DNA of 64,000 nt, taken from positions 1 to 64,000 of the forward strand of contig NZ_SORX01000012.1 of NCBI RefSeq assembly GCF_004405125.1, in the 5' to 3' direction. The notes beneath the pieces were generated by a model. The model was not told the DNA's origin. It made no database searches and saw only the letters and a program-made list of their open reading frames with translations. This document shows, piece by piece, positions 26,862 through 43,071 of the stretch (the stretch's first letter is position 1; each line of letters starts with the position of its first letter). Origin of the DNA: Jeotgalibacillus salarius. GTDB lineage: Bacteria > Bacillota > Bacilli > Bacillales > Jeotgalibacillaceae. A program made the position numbers and the translations under genes.

Positions 26862-27401
26862 TTACTTTTGGAATGGCATACCGAATTGTGTCAGAAGCTC
26901 ACGAGACTCTTCGTCTGAGTTAGCTGTCGTTACAATTACGATGTCCATGCCACGTACTTTGTTCACTTTGTCATAATCGATCTCTGGGAAGATAAGCTGC
27001 TCTTTAACACCAAGAGTGTAGTTACCGCGACCGTCGAAAGACTTTTTAGATACACCGCGGAAGTCACGTACACGTGGTAGAGAAACAGAGATTAGCTTGT
27101 CTAGGAAGTCGTACATACGCTCGCCGCGAAGTGTAACTTTCGCACCGATTGGCATACCTTCACGAAGACGGAAGCCTGCGATAGATTTCTTAGCTTTAGT
27201 AATCAAAGGCTTTTGACCAGTGATTGTTGTAAGCTCCTCAACTGCTGTATCTAGTGATTTAGTGTTTTGAACTGCTTCACCAACACCCATGTTGATTACG
27301 ATTTTTTCGATTTTTGGCACCTGCATTACTGAAGTATAATCAAACTTCTTAACTAGAGCAGGTGTGATTTCACTGTTGAACTTTTCTTTTAGGCGGTTCA
27401 T
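26862..27401 (-). CDS. rplE: 50S ribosomal protein L5
   Basis: 179 residues. [16 protein letters not shown], the [10 protein letters not shown] segment and [17 protein letters not shown] are typical. It binds 5S rRNA and contacts S13 in an intersubunit bridge. Confidence 0.98.
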   Translation of the reverse strand: MNRLKEKFNSEITPALVKKFDYTSVMQVPKIEKIVINMGVGEAVQNTKSLDTAVEELTTITGQKPLITKAKKSIAGFRLREGMPIGAKVTLRGERMYDFLDKLISVSLPRVRDFRGVSKKSFDGRGNYTLGVKEQLIFPEIDYDKVNKVRGMDIVIVTTANSDEESRELLTQFGMPFQK

Positions 27402-27427
27402 GCTTGAGTACCTCCCCTCTTCATTAA

Positions 27428-27739
27428 CTATTTATCTAAAGATTCACCTGATTTTTTAGCAATACGTACTTTCTTACCGTCCTCAACTTTATAACCAACA
27501 CGTGTCGGTTCGTTTGTTTTCGGATCGATCAGCATCACGTTTGATACGTGAATAGCTGCCTCCATGTTGGAGATTCCACCTTGTGGATTCATTTGTGAAG
27601 GTTTCGAATGTTTCTTTACAATGTTCACACCTTCAACAACTACGCGGTCACTCTTTGGAGAAGTAGCAAGAATTGTACCAGTCTTACCTTTGTCTTTTCC
27701 GGAAATAACCATTACTTTGTCGCCTTTTTTAACGTGCAT
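27428..27739 (-). CDS. rplX: 50S ribosomal protein L24
   Basis: 103 residues. A KOW motif is at the start ([20 protein letters not shown]). It is an assembly initiator that binds the 5' end of 23S rRNA near the exit tunnel. It lies 37 bases after rplN. Confidence 0.98.
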   Translation of the reverse strand: MHVKKGDKVMVISGKDKGKTGTILATSPKSDRVVVEGVNIVKKHSKPSQMNPQGGISNMEAAIHVSNVMLIDPKTNEPTRVGYKVEDGKKVRIAKKSGESLDK

Positions 27740-27776
27740 CCTGTCGCACCTCCTTGATACGGTGGTTGATTATCAA

Positions 27777-28166
<390 letters not shown>

Positions 28167-28187
28167 TTAACATTCCCGAACAATATA

Positions 28188-28466
<279 letters not shown>

Positions 28467-28473
28467 TCAGTTA

Positions 28474-29763
<1,290 letters not shown>

Positions 29764-29766
29764 GTG

Positions 29767-30108
29767 TTATCCCTCCTTTTTTTCAGATACCACGATTGTG
29801 ATGTGGCTTGTACGTTTATTAATGGCACTTGCACGACCTTGTGCACGAGGACGGAAACGTTTAAGTGTTGGCCCTTCGTTTACATATGCTTCAGAAATCA
29901 CAAGGTTGTTAATGTCCATGTCGTAATTATGCTCAGCGTTCGCTACAGCAGATTTTAATACTTTCTCGATTACTGGTGATGCCGAGCGTGGTGTATGGTT
30001 TAATATAGCCACCGCTTCGCCAACCTGCTTACCGCGGATTAAATCTGCTACTAGGCGTACTTTACGAGGAGCAATACGAACTGTGTTTGCAACAGCTTTT
30101 GCTTGCAT
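29767..30108 (-). CDS. rplV: 50S ribosomal protein L22
   Basis: 113 residues. [20 protein letters not shown] at the start, and a tunnel-lining hairpin with [20 protein letters not shown]. The hairpin sequence is the ordinary one, with no insertion of the macrolide-resistance type. Confidence 0.98.
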   Translation of the reverse strand: MQAKAVANTVRIAPRKVRLVADLIRGKQVGEAVAILNHTPRSASPVIEKVLKSAVANAEHNYDMDINNLVISEAYVNEGPTLKRFRPRAQGRASAINKRTSHITIVVSEKKEG

Positions 30109-30127
30109 TAGGATAGCCTCCTCTCAA

Positions 30128-30406
30128 TTAGCGTCTTGTTTTCTTATCATCACTTGCGTGACCTTTGTACGTACGGCTTGGTGCGAATTCACCAAGTTTA
30201 TGACCAACCATATCTTCAGTCACGTAAACTGGTACGTGTTTGCGTCCATCATATACAGCGATTGTATGACCGATGAAGGTAGGGAAGATTGTTGAACGAC
30301 GAGACCAAGTTTTAATAACCTGCTTCTTGTCTGATTCATTAAGCTTCTCAACTTTTGTCATTAAATGATCGTCTACAAAAGGTCCTTTTTTCAAGCTGCG
30401 CCCCAT
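30128..30406 (-). CDS. rpsS: 30S ribosomal protein S19
   Basis: 92 residues: [15 protein letters not shown] and [19 protein letters not shown]. It binds the 30S head next to S13. Confidence 0.98.
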   Translation of the reverse strand: MGRSLKKGPFVDDHLMTKVEKLNESDKKQVIKTWSRRSTIFPTFIGHTIAVYDGRKHVPVYVTEDMVGHKLGEFAPSRTYKGHASDDKKTRR

Positions 30407-30466
30407 ACTGGAACCTCCCTTCGTGATTGCCCTACGGCTCTATTAATGAACCGTAGCTCAATCTCG

Positions 30467-31318
<852 letters not shown>

Positions 31319-31330
31319 TTATCGGTTTAT

Positions 31331-31615
31331 TTAAACCTCAAAAAATTCGATTTCTTTGCTATCTTCTGTCAGGGTTACAATCGCTTTGCGACGCTTGTTA
31401 GTAAAACCTGTATAACGTCCCATGCGCTTGAATTTACCTTTGTAGTTCATGATGTTAACTTTCTCAACATTTACACCAAAGATTTCCTGGACTGCGTCTT
31501 TCACTTGTGTTTTGTTAGCACGAGTGTTGACTTCGAACGTATATTTCTTCTCACCCATAAGGTCTGAAGAACGCTCAGTAATTACGGGGCGCTTAATAAT
31601 ATCGCGAGCATCCAT
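31331..31615 (-). CDS. rplW: 50S ribosomal protein L23
   Basis: 94 residues: [16 protein letters not shown], then the long loop around [13 protein letters not shown]. It forms the exit-tunnel platform used by trigger factor and SRP. It overlaps rplD by one base. Confidence 0.98.
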   Translation of the reverse strand: MDARDIIKRPVITERSSDLMGEKKYTFEVNTRANKTQVKDAVQEIFGVNVEKVNIMNYKGKFKRMGRYTGFTNKRRKAIVTLTEDSKEIEFFEV

Positions 31616-32238
31616 TATGCAAGCACCTCCTCTACTTTTTGAACTGCACCTTTTGTCATGATCAGCTTGTCGTGACCCAGTACATCAAGTACGTTGACAC
31701 CAGTAGCAGATACAACAGTTACGCCTGGAAGATTACGTCCAGATAGAGTTACGTTTTCATCAAGACCTTCAGTCACAACTAGGACCTTCTTGTCTAATGA
31801 AAGGCTGCTCAATACTGAAGCAAATTCCTTCGTTTTTGGCGATTCGAATGAAAGCGCCTCTAGAACTAAAATGTTTTCTTCAGCCACTTTGCTTGAAAGA
31901 GCTGATTTGATCGCCAGACGACGAACTTTTTTAGGAAGCTTATAGCTATAGCTACGTGGTGTTGGGCCGAATACGACTCCACCGCCGCGCCATTGTGGTG
32001 AACGGATCGAACCTTGACGGGCACGTCCAGTTCCCTTCTGACGCCATGGCTTACGACCACCGCCGGCTACTTCAGAACGATTTTTTACTTTGTGAGTTCC
32101 CTGACGCTGTGCAGCACGCTGCATCAGTACAGTTTCGAACATCACTGCGTTGTTTGGCTCAATGCCGAAGATAGATTCGTTAAGCTCGATATCACCAGCT
32201 TGTGAACCATCCTGTTTAAATACGGATACTTTAGGCAT
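31615..32238 (-). CDS. rplD: 50S ribosomal protein L4
   Basis: 207 residues. The tunnel loop contains [18 protein letters not shown], with the ordinary KGTGRAR sequence. In E. coli L4 also regulates the S10 operon by attenuation; here the operon instead has a Bacillus-type leader. Confidence 0.98.
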   Translation of the reverse strand: MPKVSVFKQDGSQAGDIELNESIFGIEPNNAVMFETVLMQRAAQRQGTHKVKNRSEVAGGGRKPWRQKGTGRARQGSIRSPQWRGGGVVFGPTPRSYSYKLPKKVRRLAIKSALSSKVAEENILVLEALSFESPKTKEFASVLSSLSLDKKVLVVTEGLDENVTLSGRNLPGVTVVSATGVNVLDVLGHDKLIMTKGAVQKVEEVLA

Positions 32239-32268
32239 TCCTGTTTCCTCCTTTCCAATTAACGTTTA

Positions 32269-32898
32269 TTATTTCGTTTTAATTGCACTTTTCACAGTGA
32301 TAAGTGTCTTGTTAGGGCCTGGAACATTACCTTTAACAAGTAACAGATTACGTTCAGCGTCTACCTTTACGATTGAAAGGTTCTGAACTGTAATTTTTTC
32401 TCCGCCCATGCGTCCAGGTAGCAATTTACCTTTGAATACGCGGTTCGGATCAACAGGACCCATTGAACCAGGACGACGGTGATAACGTGAACCGTGAGTC
32501 ATTGGTCCGCGGGATTGGTTATGACGCTTGATTGCACCTTGAAAACCTTTACCCTTAGAAATTCCACTCACATCTACTACATCGCCTTCTGCGAAAATAT
32601 CAACCTTGACTTCTTGACCAATCTCATACTCGCCAAGCTCAACACCGCGGATTTCACGGACGAAGCGCTTAGGAGCCGTTTCAGCTTTAGCGGCATGTCC
32701 TTTTGATGGTTTGTTAGCAAGCTTTTCGCGCTTGTCTTCAAAACCGATCTGGATTGATTCGTATCCATCAGTATCAACAGCTTTCTTTTGAAGAACTACG
32801 TTTGGTGTAGCTTCGATTACTGTTACTGGGATAAGATCGCCGTTCTCAGCAAAAACCTGAGTCATTCCAATCTTTCTACCTAAGATTCCTTTGGTCAT
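32269..32898 (-). CDS. rplC: 50S ribosomal protein L3
   Basis: 209 residues: [16 protein letters not shown] and the loop with [17 protein letters not shown] that approaches the peptidyl-transferase centre. The glutamine methylated by PrmB in E. coli lies in this [10 protein letters not shown] region. Confidence 0.98.
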   Translation of the reverse strand: MTKGILGRKIGMTQVFAENGDLIPVTVIEATPNVVLQKKAVDTDGYESIQIGFEDKREKLANKPSKGHAAKAETAPKRFVREIRGVELGEYEIGQEVKVDIFAEGDVVDVSGISKGKGFQGAIKRHNQSRGPMTHGSRYHRRPGSMGPVDPNRVFKGKLLPGRMGGEKITVQNLSIVKVDAERNLLLVKGNVPGPNKTLITVKSAIKTK

Positions 32899-32947
32899 TA
32901 GTCACACCTCCTATAATTTAATTTAATTTAATTTTATTTTTTGTTGA

Positions 32948-33280
<333 letters not shown>

Positions 33281-33309
33281 TTAGGAATAGACATTCTCCG
33301 CAGAAATTT

Positions 33310-33348
33310 CCCACACACTAGCCATGGCAAAGCGGCCGGGTGTGTCGG
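33310..33348 (-). other. Hairpin in the rpsJ 5' leader
   Basis: On the minus strand CCGACACACCCGGCC pairs imperfectly with GGCTAGTGTGTGG around about 11 bases. No T run follows, so it is not a terminator. It may be part of an autoregulatory leader of the S10 operon. The 252-base gap 33257-33508 holds this and the two promoters. Confidence 0.55.
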
Positions 33349-33389
33349 CAACCTCCTGCTTCATCGCAAGTCAAAGACCAACATTAAAT

Positions 33390-33418
33390 ATTATACAGAA
33401 AATATTTTGTTTGTGCAA
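33390..33418 (-). promoter_or_regulatory. S10 operon promoter, proximal
   Basis: Minus strand TTGCAC (33413-33418), 17 bases, TATAAT (33390-33395), a full consensus -10. A perfect palindrome TGCAAC-CCCT-GTTGCA (33414-33429) overlaps the -35. Confidence 0.8.
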
Positions 33419-33455
33419 CCCCTGTTGCAAAAATACTTTCTGTTACACTTTTTCT

Positions 33456-33484
33456 ATTATAAGACCCATGCAGCTGTCTTTCAA
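33456..33484 (-). promoter_or_regulatory. S10 operon promoter, distal
   Basis: Minus strand TTGAAA (33479-33484), 17 bases, TATAAT (33456-33461). It lies 66 bp upstream of the proximal promoter. Confidence 0.75.
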
Positions 33485-33508
33485 GTGATAAGTAAATAGG
33501 CAGAAAAT

Positions 33509-33973
33509 TCATAGGGTTTTCTGCTGTTGAATCACACTTTCAGCAGCTATTAGCCATGGTGAGTTCGTTCGGTAAGCTGCATGTTTACTGCTTAGTAATG
33601 AGCCGAATGCTAAATAGTGAAGATCTTCGTTTGTCATCATATGAAGTTCTGTCCGATTTTTCAATTCATCCAGATCTTTGTATGCAGCTGAAGACAGTTT
33701 TTTTAAGTGATATAATCTCGACACCATTGATCCAAAACGTCTTTCTTCTATAGTAAAGTAACCTTCTTGTTCCCAGTCTTTTATCAGGGATAGATATTTA
33801 TGATTATTTAACAGGATGCCAAGCTTGTCAGTTGCTTCTTCTGCCGTGATGGCTGACAGCTTAAAAGATTGTTGATACGCCAGAATAACTGCCGGAAGAA
33901 TTGGCTGTATTTGACGAAGTGGTTTTTTAGTTTGTTTATCGTAGATAGATAGCCATAGATGAATGGGCTCCAC
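33509..33973 (-). CDS. Uncharacterised protein between tuf and rpsJ
   Basis: 154 residues, not recognised. Mostly helical, soluble, no signal peptide. It contains WEQEGYFTIEERRFGS in the middle and ends LIAAESVIQQQKTL. The start is GTG 33973, nine bases after AAAGGGG. Its stop is only 25 bases from the distal S10 promoter, so it may share read-through into the S10 operon. B. subtilis has an unrelated gene (ybaC) at this place, so this is a variable slot. No function is proposed. Confidence 0.65.
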   Translation of the reverse strand: MEPIHLWLSIYDKQTKKPLRQIQPILPAVILAYQQSFKLSAITAEEATDKLGILLNNHKYLSLIKDWEQEGYFTIEERRFGSMVSRLYHLKKLSSAAYKDLDELKNRTELHMMTNEDLHYLAFGSLLSSKHAAYRTNSPWLIAAESVIQQQKTL

Positions 33974-34307
33974 GTGTCATTTCCCCTTTCAGCGGGACGG
34001 TCTTATTGGTGAGTTTCTTCTATAGTAGTTTAGCGACTTTGAGTGATTATGAGAAGTAGTTTTGGAGGAATGATTGTCTAAGTGGTAAAATGCAGATTGA
34101 TTTTTGAGGTACTTGAAGTCAAATTTGGTTTTCCCGGTTCTATCTTGTTCTAGTTGGATCATTTTTTTATCATTCACTCCCATTAATTTTTATAGCGAGG
34201 AATCAGGGTCATTAAAATCTATTTGAAGTCTTTTTCTAAGATTGCAGGATCAACGCTGTCAATGCTTCCGTTCTCAGCCTCCTTTACTCAAAACCGGCAA
34301 ACCCAAT

Positions 34308-34340
34308 AAAAAAATCCTGCACCCATAAGGATGCAGGATC
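34308..34340 (-). terminator. Intrinsic terminator of tuf
   Basis: On the minus strand ATCCTGCATCC pairs perfectly (one G-T) with GGGTGCAGGAT around four bases, followed by seven T. It ends the str operon. The remaining 33974-34307 holds nothing I can support. Confidence 0.96.
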
Positions 34341-34354
34341 TACACATTCAGAAA

Positions 34355-35545
34355 TTACTTCTGGATAGTAGCAACAACGCCAGCGCCTACTGTACGGCCA
34401 CCTTCACGAATTGAGAACTTAGTTCCTTCTTCGATTGCGATAGGAGAGATTAGCTCAACAGTCATTTCGATGTTGTCGCCAGGCATAACCATTTCTACTC
34501 CATCAGGAAGGTTACATACGCCAGTTACGTCCGTAGTACGGAAGTAGAACTGTGGGCGGTAGTTAGTGAAGAATGGAGTGTGACGTCCACCTTCTTCTTT
34601 AGATAGAACATAAACTTCAGCTTTGAAGTTAGTGTGTGGAGTGATTGTTCCTGGCTTAGCAAGAACCTGTCCACGGTTGATGTCTTCACGAGCAACCCCA
34701 CGAAGAAGTGCGCCAATGTTGTCGCCAGCTTCTGCATAGTCAAGAAGCTTACGGAACATTTCAACACCAGTAACAGTAGTTTTCTTCGGATCTTCAGAAA
34801 GACCGATGATTTCTACTTCGTCACCAACTTTAACTTGTCCACGCTCAACACGTCCAGTAGCAACTGTACCACGGCCAGTGATTGAGAATACATCCTCAAT
34901 TGGCATCATGAATGGCTTTTCAGTGTCACGCTCAGGAGTTGGAATGTAGCTATCTACAGCTTCCATAAGTTCGAAGATTTTCTCTTCCCACTCTTCTTCT
35001 CCTTCAAGTGCTTTAAGAGCAGAACCTTTGATTACAGGGATATCGTCGCCTGGGAAATCGTACTCAGAAAGAAGGTCACGGATTTCCATTTCAACTAGTT
35101 CAAGAAGCTCTTCGTCGTCTACCATGTCGCATTTGTTCATGAATACTACAAGGTAAGGTACGCCTACCTGACGAGAAAGAAGGATGTGCTCACGAGTCTG
35201 TGGCATTGGGCCATCAGCAGCAGATACTACAAGAATACCGCCGTCCATTTGAGCAGCACCAGTGATCATGTTTTTAACATAGTCAGCGTGTCCTGGGCAG
35301 TCAACGTGTGCATAGTGACGAGTGTCAGTTTCGTACTCAACGTGTGCAGTTGAGATTGTGATTCCGCGCTCGCGCTCTTCTGGAGCACCATCAATTTGAT
35401 CATAAGCCATTGCAGATCCACGACCATATTTCTTGTGAAGTACAGTTGTGATTGCAGCAGTTAGAGTTGTTTTACCATGGTCAACGTGTCCGATTGTACC
35501 AATGTTAGCATGGGTTTTCGAACGGTCGAATTTTTCCTTAGCCAT
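34355..35545 (-). CDS. tuf: Elongation factor Tu
   Basis: 396 residues. GTPase motifs GHVDHGKT (19-26), DCPGHADY and NKCDMVD are intact, followed by the two beta-barrel domains. It brings aminoacyl-tRNA to the A site. It has a promoter that overlaps the end of the fusA region and a leader with a 16-base perfect palindrome. Confidence 0.99.
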   Translation of the reverse strand: MAKEKFDRSKTHANIGTIGHVDHGKTTLTAAITTVLHKKYGRGSAMAYDQIDGAPEERERGITISTAHVEYETDTRHYAHVDCPGHADYVKNMITGAAQMDGGILVVSAADGPMPQTREHILLSRQVGVPYLVVFMNKCDMVDDEELLELVEMEIRDLLSEYDFPGDDIPVIKGSALKALEGEEEWEEKIFELMEAVDSYIPTPERDTEKPFMMPIEDVFSITGRGTVATGRVERGQVKVGDEVEIIGLSEDPKKTTVTGVEMFRKLLDYAEAGDNIGALLRGVAREDINRGQVLAKPGTITPHTNFKAEVYVLSKEEGGRHTPFFTNYRPQFYFRTTDVTGVCNLPDGVEMVMPGDNIEMTVELISPIAIEEGTKFSIREGGRTVGAGVVATIQK

Positions 35546-35607
35546 TACGGAATTCCTCCTTCAAATTATAAAAAATTAATTAGTTTTATTTTTAAATATG
35601 GCTTTTC

Positions 35608-35623
35608 GGGGGCAGCTGCCCCC
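35608..35623. repeat. Perfect palindrome in the tuf leader
   Basis: GGGGGCAGCTGCCCCC is a 16-base perfect palindrome between the tuf promoter and its start codon. No T run follows on the minus strand. It may stabilise the tuf mRNA or act as a partial attenuator. Confidence 0.6.
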
Positions 35624-35647
35624 AGTACACCATAGCTTACATAAGTA

Positions 35648-35676
35648 GTTATACTTTAATGTAAGGGTGAAATCAA
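35648..35676 (-). promoter_or_regulatory. tuf promoter
   Basis: Minus strand TTGATT (35671-35676), 17 bases, TATAAC (35648-35653). The -35 directly abuts the fusA stop codon. B. subtilis tufA also has its own promoter inside the str operon. Confidence 0.65.
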
Positions 35677-37755
<2,079 letters not shown>

Positions 37756-37809
37756 TGGTCTTTCTCCTTCCTACTAATAAATGAGATTTGTGTAACAAAA
37801 AGCTGAATC

Positions 37810-38280
37810 CTACCAGCGGTAGTGAGCAAATGCTTTATTTGCTTCAGCCATTTTATGCATATCTTCACGCTTCTTAACTGAAGCGCCAGTGTTGTTTGCT
37901 GCATCAAGAATTTCATTAGCAAGACGCTCTTCCATAGTCTTTTCTCCACGAAGACGTGCATAGTTAACTAACCAGCGAAGTCCAAGTGTAGTACGACGTT
38001 CCGGACGCACCTCAACCGGTACCTGATAGTTCGCACCGCCGACACGGCGAGCACGTACTTCAAGAACTGGCATAATGTTCTTAAGCGCCTGGTCGAATAC
38101 TTCTAGAGCATCTTTCCCAGAACGTTCCTGAACGATATCGAAAGCAGAATATAAGATACGCTGAGCTGTACCTTTCTTTCCGTCAATCATGATTTTGTTT
38201 ACTAGACGAGTTACCAGCTTCGAGTTATGAATCGGATCCGGTAAAACATCACGTTTTGTAACTGCACCTTTACGAGGCAT
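37810..38280 (-). CDS. rpsG: 30S ribosomal protein S7
   Basis: 156 residues from [16 protein letters not shown]; six upstream in-frame codons contain the ribosome site AAAGGAGG and are excluded. It starts assembly of the 16S 3' domain and lines the E site. It is the second gene of the str cluster, 47 bases after rpsL. Confidence 0.98.
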   Translation of the reverse strand: MPRKGAVTKRDVLPDPIHNSKLVTRLVNKIMIDGKKGTAQRILYSAFDIVQERSGKDALEVFDQALKNIMPVLEVRARRVGGANYQVPVEVRPERRTTLGLRWLVNYARLRGEKTMEERLANEILDAANNTGASVKKREDMHKMAEANKAFAHYRW

Positions 38281-38327
38281 GTGATTTCCTCCTTTCATAG
38301 GAAAATAATTTCTTTATTATCAGTTGA

Positions 38328-38747
38328 TTACTTTTTGTCTTTTGGTCTCTTAGTTCCGTATAGTGAACGACCTTGACGACGTCCATCTACACCAGCAGTA
38401 TCAAGCGCACCACGTACGATGTGGTAACGTACCCCTGGTAAATCTTTTACACGTCCTCCGCGAATAAGAACAACACTGTGTTCTTGAAGGTTGTGCCCGA
38501 TACCAGGAATGTATGCTGTAACCTCGATTTGGTTTGTAAGACGCACACGAGCATATTTACGAAGTGCCGAGTTCGGCTTCTTCGGTGTCATCGTACCAAC
38601 ACGAGTACAAACACCACGCTTCTGTGGTGATGAAAGGTTAGTCGCTTTTTTCTTAAAGCTGTTATAACCTTTGTTCAATGCTGGTGAGTCAGACTTTGAG
38701 CCCTTTGATTGGCGTGGTTTACGCACTAATTGATTAATAGTAGGCAT
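38328..38747 (-). CDS. rpsL: 30S ribosomal protein S12
   Basis: 139 residues. The decoding-centre loop [15 protein letters not shown] has the streptomycin-sensitive Lys, and [13 protein letters not shown] near the C terminus is ordinary too. It follows the L7Ae-like gene by 100 bases. Confidence 0.98.
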   Translation of the reverse strand: MPTINQLVRKPRQSKGSKSDSPALNKGYNSFKKKATNLSSPQKRGVCTRVGTMTPKKPNSALRKYARVRLTNQIEVTAYIPGIGHNLQEHSVVLIRGGRVKDLPGVRYHIVRGALDTAGVDGRRQGRSLYGTKRPKDKK

Positions 38748-38847
38748 GTTTATGTCCTCCCTTCCTTAATATTTTAAGCCCACACATCCAGGTGGTTCAT
38801 TTTAGGGTAAAAACAAAGTCCTTGCAACTTCTGCTGCAAAAACATGT

Positions 38848-39096
38848 TTACATAGTAATGGCTACCGCAGCAGCACCAACCTCGATCCCGCACGCTTTGC
38901 CCAGCTTCTTCATTGAATCCACATGGGTTACGTTTACGTTCATCTCTTCAGCGGTGAGTAGCACCCGGTCAACAACATGAGAGTCGACATCGTCTGCAAC
39001 GATGACTTCCCTGACTGACCCTGCTTTGAGTGCCTTTACGACTTGCTTGGATCCTACAACGATGTGTTTAGCCTGTGATACTTTTTCATAAGACAT
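38848..39096 (-). CDS. rplGB: L7Ae-family kink-turn RNA-binding protein (YbxF/RplGB)
   Basis: 82 residues, L7Ae/L30e fold: [26 protein letters not shown] and [16 protein letters not shown]. In B. subtilis YbxF binds kink-turn RNA and associates with the ribosome in exponential growth. The start is ATG 39096, eight bases after GGAGG. It opens the str transcription unit behind the promoter at 39146. Confidence 0.94.
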   Translation of the reverse strand: MSYEKVSQAKHIVVGSKQVVKALKAGSVREVIVADDVDSHVVDRVLLTAEEMNVNVTHVDSMKKLGKACGIEVGAAAVAITM

Positions 39097-39145
39097 AATC
39101 ATATCCTCCAAAGTAACAGGTTGTTAATTAGTAGCAACCTTGAAT

Positions 39146-39174
39146 ATATTATCATCTCAACGATAGGTTGTCAA
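39146..39174 (-). promoter_or_regulatory. Promoter of the rplGB-rpsL-rpsG-fusA unit
   Basis: Minus strand TTGACA (39169-39174), 17 bases, TAATAT (39146-39151). Confidence 0.65.
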
Positions 39175-39240
39175 CAAAGTTTGTAAATTATCCTGATGTT
39201 TTATAAAGATAGATGGTCATCATCAAGTATCCGGGAACCA

Positions 39241-39311
39241 CCGTTGATTTGCGTGGAGGACTGCGCTTTCATGCCCCGGGCGGTGAGCCTCCGTCCCCAC
39301 TACAATCAACT
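39241..39311. repeat. Dispersed intergenic element, copy D (shorter)
   Basis: CCGTTGATTTGCGTGGA and CCCCACTACAATCAACTT are inverted ends, and the inner part has GGCGGTGAGCCTCCG. It lies in the 315-base gap 39097-39411 between the rpoC terminator and the str promoter. Confidence 0.6.
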
Positions 39312-39358
39312 TACGATATTAAACAAAAAATACTAAGCTTCATTTAATATCTAGCAGA

Positions 39359-39392
39359 TAAAAAGGTGACGCCATTCAGGCGCCACCTTTTA
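39359..39392 (-). terminator. Intrinsic terminator of rpoBC
   Basis: On the minus strand AAAGGTGGCGCC pairs with GGCGTCACCTTT around five bases, then T run. It starts 21 bases after the rpoC stop. Confidence 0.93.
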
Positions 39393-39411
39393 TGCTTTCA
39401 CAGACTTGAAA

Positions 39412-42400
39412 CTATTCCACGGAAACTGGTTCTGCTTCCGGGCGTTTTTCACTCACAATTTCAGCCTGACGATAGCGCTGCATACCTGTTCCGGCTGGAA
39501 CAAGTTTACCGATAATAACATTTTCTTTCAGTCCAAGCAGTTCATCACGCTTCCCTTTAATTGCTGCGTCTGTCAGGACACGAGTTGTCTCCTGGAATGA
39601 TGCAGCAGAAAGGAATGACTCTGTTTCAAGAGATGCTTTTGTGATCCCCAGGATAAGCGGACGACCAGTGGCCGGTTGCTTACCATCAAGCAGAACCTGA
39701 GCGTTTGCTTCCATGAACTGATGTACATCAAGCAGAGATCCCGGCAGCAGTTCTGTTTCACCAGCTTCAATGACACGTACTTTACGAAGCATCTGGCGAA
39801 CCATTACTTCAACGTGTTTATCACCGATTTCAACACCCTGCATACGGTATACTTTTTGTACTTCTTTCAGTAGATATTCCTGAACGGCTGCAACGTCACG
39901 CACCTTGATCAGTTCTTTAGGGTCAATTGAACCTTCTGTCAGAACCTGGCCGCGTTCGATCACTTCGTCAACCGTCACTTTCACACGTGCAGTATAAGGA
40001 GCAGAATAAGTTTTCGTTTCTACTTCACCTTTTACTGTAATATCCTGCTGTCGGTCTTTTCCTTCAGTGATTTCAGTAATCACACCGTCAATTTCAGAAA
40101 TCGTAGCCTGACCTTTCGGATTACGGGCTTCGAAAATTTCCTGGATACGTGGAAGACCTTGTGTGATATCGTCTCCTGCTACACCACCTGTGTGGAATGT
40201 ACGCATTGTAAGCTGTGTACCCGGCTCACCGATTGACTGGGCTGCGATGATGCCGACTGCTTCGCCGACTTCAACTTTTTCACCAGTCGCAAGGTTTTTA
40301 CCATAACACTTCTCACATACGCCATGACGCGTGTTACAAGTGAATGCAGATCGGATTGACACTTCTTCAATACCAGCTTCAATGATCTGACGGCCAATAT
40401 CTTCTGTAATCAGCTCATTGCGCTGAACGAAGATTTCACCTGTCTTAGGATGCTTGACTGTCTGGTTTGAATAACGGCCTTCTAGACGCTCTTCAAGCGC
40501 TTCGATTACCTCTGTGCCGTCTTTTAGTGAGCTTACTCGAAGACCACGGTCAGTACCGCAATCTTCTTCACGGACGATTACATCCTGTGCTACGTCAACA
40601 AGTCGACGAGTCAGGTAACCTGAATCGGCTGTCTTCAGTGCAGTATCGGCAAGACCTTTACGTGCACCGTGCGTGGAGATGAAGTACTCAAGTACTGTCA
40701 GACCTTCACGGAAACTTGACTTGATCGGAAGCTCAATGATTCGTCCAGCCGGGTTGGCCATCAGACCACGCATACCGGCAAGCTGCGTAAAGTTAGATGC
40801 GTTACCACGGGCACCTGAATCACTCATCATATAGATCGGATTCAGACTGTCAAGTGTCAGCATCAGTTTGTCCTGAATAATATCCTTCGCTGCTGACCAG
40901 ATAGAAATGACGCGTTCATAGCGCTCTTCTTCTGTAATCAGACCACGACGGAATTGCTTCTGAACTTTATCAACTTTTGATTGTGCATCGTCAAGGATTC
41001 CCTGCTTCTCAGGAAGTACCACGATATCAGCGATACCGATTGTAATACCTGCACGGGTTGAGTGCTTAAATCCAAGGTTTTTCATGCTATCAAGCATCCT
41101 GGATGTATCCGTTAAGTGGAATCGCTTGAAGACTTCAGCAATGATGCTTCCAAGGAAACCTTTCTTAAACGGTGTTACCAGTTCAGCTTTTTTAAAGTGT
41201 TCTTTTACATCTACAGTTGGATCAACGAAGTATTTATCAGGTGTGTTCACCTCAAGGTTCTCCATTGTCGGTTCGTTAATGTAAGGGAACTCTACAGGAA
41301 GAATTTCATTAAAGATGACTTTCCCGACTGTTGTCAGAAGAAGTTTCTTACTCTGTTCTTCCGTAAATGATGGCTTGTTCACTGCGCCTGCATAAATTGC
41401 AATACGCGTGTGCAGGTGAACATATCCATTCTGGTATGCAAGAAGGACTTCATCCGCATTGTGGAATACTGTACCTTCACCTACGCCATTTGTACGCTCT
41501 AATGTCAGGTAGTAGTTACCGAGTACCATATCCTGAGACGGTGTAACAACTGGTTTCCCGTCTTTCGGATTAAGAATGTTCTGTGCAGCAAGCATAAGAA
41601 GACGGGCTTCAGCCTGCGCTTCAGATGACAGCGGTACGTGAACCGCCATTTGGTCACCGTCAAAGTCAGCGTTATAAGCTGTACATACGAGCGGGTGAAG
41701 ACGGATCGCGCGACCTTCAACCAATGTTGGTTCGAAAGCCTGGATACCAAGACGGTGAAGTGTAGGTGCCCGGTTAAGAAGAACCGGATGCTCCTTAATT
41801 ACATCTTCGAGAACGTCCCAAACTTCATCATGAACACGTTCAATCTTACGCTTCGCACTCTTAATGTTATGGGCAAGGCCACGTTCTACAAGCTCTTTCA
41901 TAACAAAAGGCTTGAACAGTTCAAGCGCCATTTCCTTCGGCAGACCGCACTGATACATTTTCAGGCTAGGTCCAACAACGATAACGGAACGGCCTGAGTA
42001 GTCAACACGCTTACCAAGAAGGTTTTGACGGAAACGTCCCTGCTTCCCTTTCAGCATATGAGAAAGAGATTTTAGTGGACGGTTACCCGGTCCTGTAACA
42101 GGGCGTCCGCGACGACCGTTATCGATTAACGCATCTACAGCTTCCTGCAGCATACGCTTTTCATTTTGAACGATGATGCCTGGTGCACCAAGGTCTAACA
42201 GACGCTTCAGACGGTTATTACGGTTAATCACACGGCGGTAAAGGTCGTTCAGGTCAGATGTAGCGAAACGTCCACCATCAAGCTGAACCATCGGACGAAT
42301 TTCCGGCGGAATGACAGGTAATACATCGAGAATCATCCAGTCAGGAAGGTTTCCTGAATTACGGAAAGATTCCACTACTTCAAGACGCTTGATCGCTCTT

Positions 42401-43011
42401 GTGCGTCGCTGTCCCTGTGCAGTTTTTAATTCTTCTTTCAGTGATTCCGCTTCTTTATCAAGATCGATGTCCTGAAGAAGCTTGCGGATTGCTTCGGCTC
42501 CCATAGCAGCCTGGAATTTTCCACTGTACTTTTCACGGTACGCGCGGTATTCCTTCTCAGAAAGAAGCTGTTTCTTTTCAAGCGCAGTGTCTCCTGCTTC
42601 TGTTACTACATAAGAAGCAAAGTAAATGACTTCCTCAAGCGCACGTGGTGACATGTCAAGAACAAGTCCCATGCGGCTCGGAATGCCTTTGAAGTACCAG
42701 ATGTGAGAAACAGGTGCTGCAAGCTCGATATGACCCATACGTTCACGGCGGACTTTCGCACGTGTTACTTCAACACCACAGCGGTCACAAACGACGCCCT
42801 TGTAACGGACGCGTTTGTATTTACCGCAATGACACTCCCAGTCTTTTTGCGGGCCGAAGATTCGCTCGCAGAAAAGACCGTCTTTTTCAGGCTTCAGTGT
42901 ACGATAGTTGATCGTTTCAGGCTTCTTTACTTCACCAAATGACCAAGAACGGATCTTGTCAGGTGAGGCCAAACCAATTTTCATATATTCAAAGTTATTA
43001 ACATCTATCAA
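39412..43011 (-). CDS. rpoC: RNA polymerase beta' subunit
   Basis: 1199 residues. The N-terminal zinc ribbon is [20 protein letters not shown], the catalytic loop is [12 protein letters not shown] (near residue 450) with the three Asp that hold magnesium, and the trigger loop lies further on. A second Cys cluster ([11 protein letters not shown]) is intact. It follows rpoB by 60 bases. Confidence 0.99.
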   Translation of the reverse strand: MIDVNNFEYMKIGLASPDKIRSWSFGEVKKPETINYRTLKPEKDGLFCERIFGPQKDWECHCGKYKRVRYKGVVCDRCGVEVTRAKVRRERMGHIELAAPVSHIWYFKGIPSRMGLVLDMSPRALEEVIYFASYVVTEAGDTALEKKQLLSEKEYRAYREKYSGKFQAAMGAEAIRKLLQDIDLDKEAESLKEELKTAQGQRRTRAIKRLEVVESFRNSGNLPDWMILDVLPVIPPEIRPMVQLDGGRFATSDLNDLYRRVINRNNRLKRLLDLGAPGIIVQNEKRMLQEAVDALIDNGRRGRPVTGPGNRPLKSLSHMLKGKQGRFRQNLLGKRVDYSGRSVIVVGPSLKMYQCGLPKEMALELFKPFVMKELVERGLAHNIKSAKRKIERVHDEVWDVLEDVIKEHPVLLNRAPTLHRLGIQAFEPTLVEGRAIRLHPLVCTAYNADFDGDQMAVHVPLSSEAQAEARLLMLAAQNILNPKDGKPVVTPSQDMVLGNYYLTLERTNGVGEGTVFHNADEVLLAYQNGYVHLHTRIAIYAGAVNKPSFTEEQSKKLLLTTVGKVIFNEILPVEFPYINEPTMENLEVNTPDKYFVDPTVDVKEHFKKAELVTPFKKGFLGSIIAEVFKRFHLTDTSRMLDSMKNLGFKHSTRAGITIGIADIVVLPEKQGILDDAQSKVDKVQKQFRRGLITEEERYERVISIWSAAKDIIQDKLMLTLDSLNPIYMMSDSGARGNASNFTQLAGMRGLMANPAGRIIELPIKSSFREGLTVLEYFISTHGARKGLADTALKTADSGYLTRRLVDVAQDVIVREEDCGTDRGLRVSSLKDGTEVIEALEERLEGRYSNQTVKHPKTGEIFVQRNELITEDIGRQIIEAGIEEVSIRSAFTCNTRHGVCEKCYGKNLATGEKVEVGEAVGIIAAQSIGEPGTQLTMRTFHTGGVAGDDITQGLPRIQEIFEARNPKGQATISEIDGVITEITEGKDRQQDITVKGEVETKTYSAPYTARVKVTVDEVIERGQVLTEGSIDPKELIKVRDVAAVQEYLLKEVQKVYRMQGVEIGDKHVEVMVRQMLRKVRVIEAGETELLPGSLLDVHQFMEANAQVLLDGKQPATGRPLILGITKASLETESFLSAASFQETTRVLTDAAIKGKRDELLGLKENVIIGKLVPAGTGMQRYRQAEIVSEKRPEAEPVSVE

Positions 43012-43071
43012 GGAGCCTACCTCCCTTTTCGTTTAAAGGTTTCACCCTATTGTCGATTCCCGGTGTCACAA

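Noticed and set aside
33989-34183. A 64-codon minus-strand frame between tuf and the gene at 33509
   Set aside because: Poor start context, biased His/Ser/Asn-rich composition, no similarity I recognise and no terminator; more likely random.
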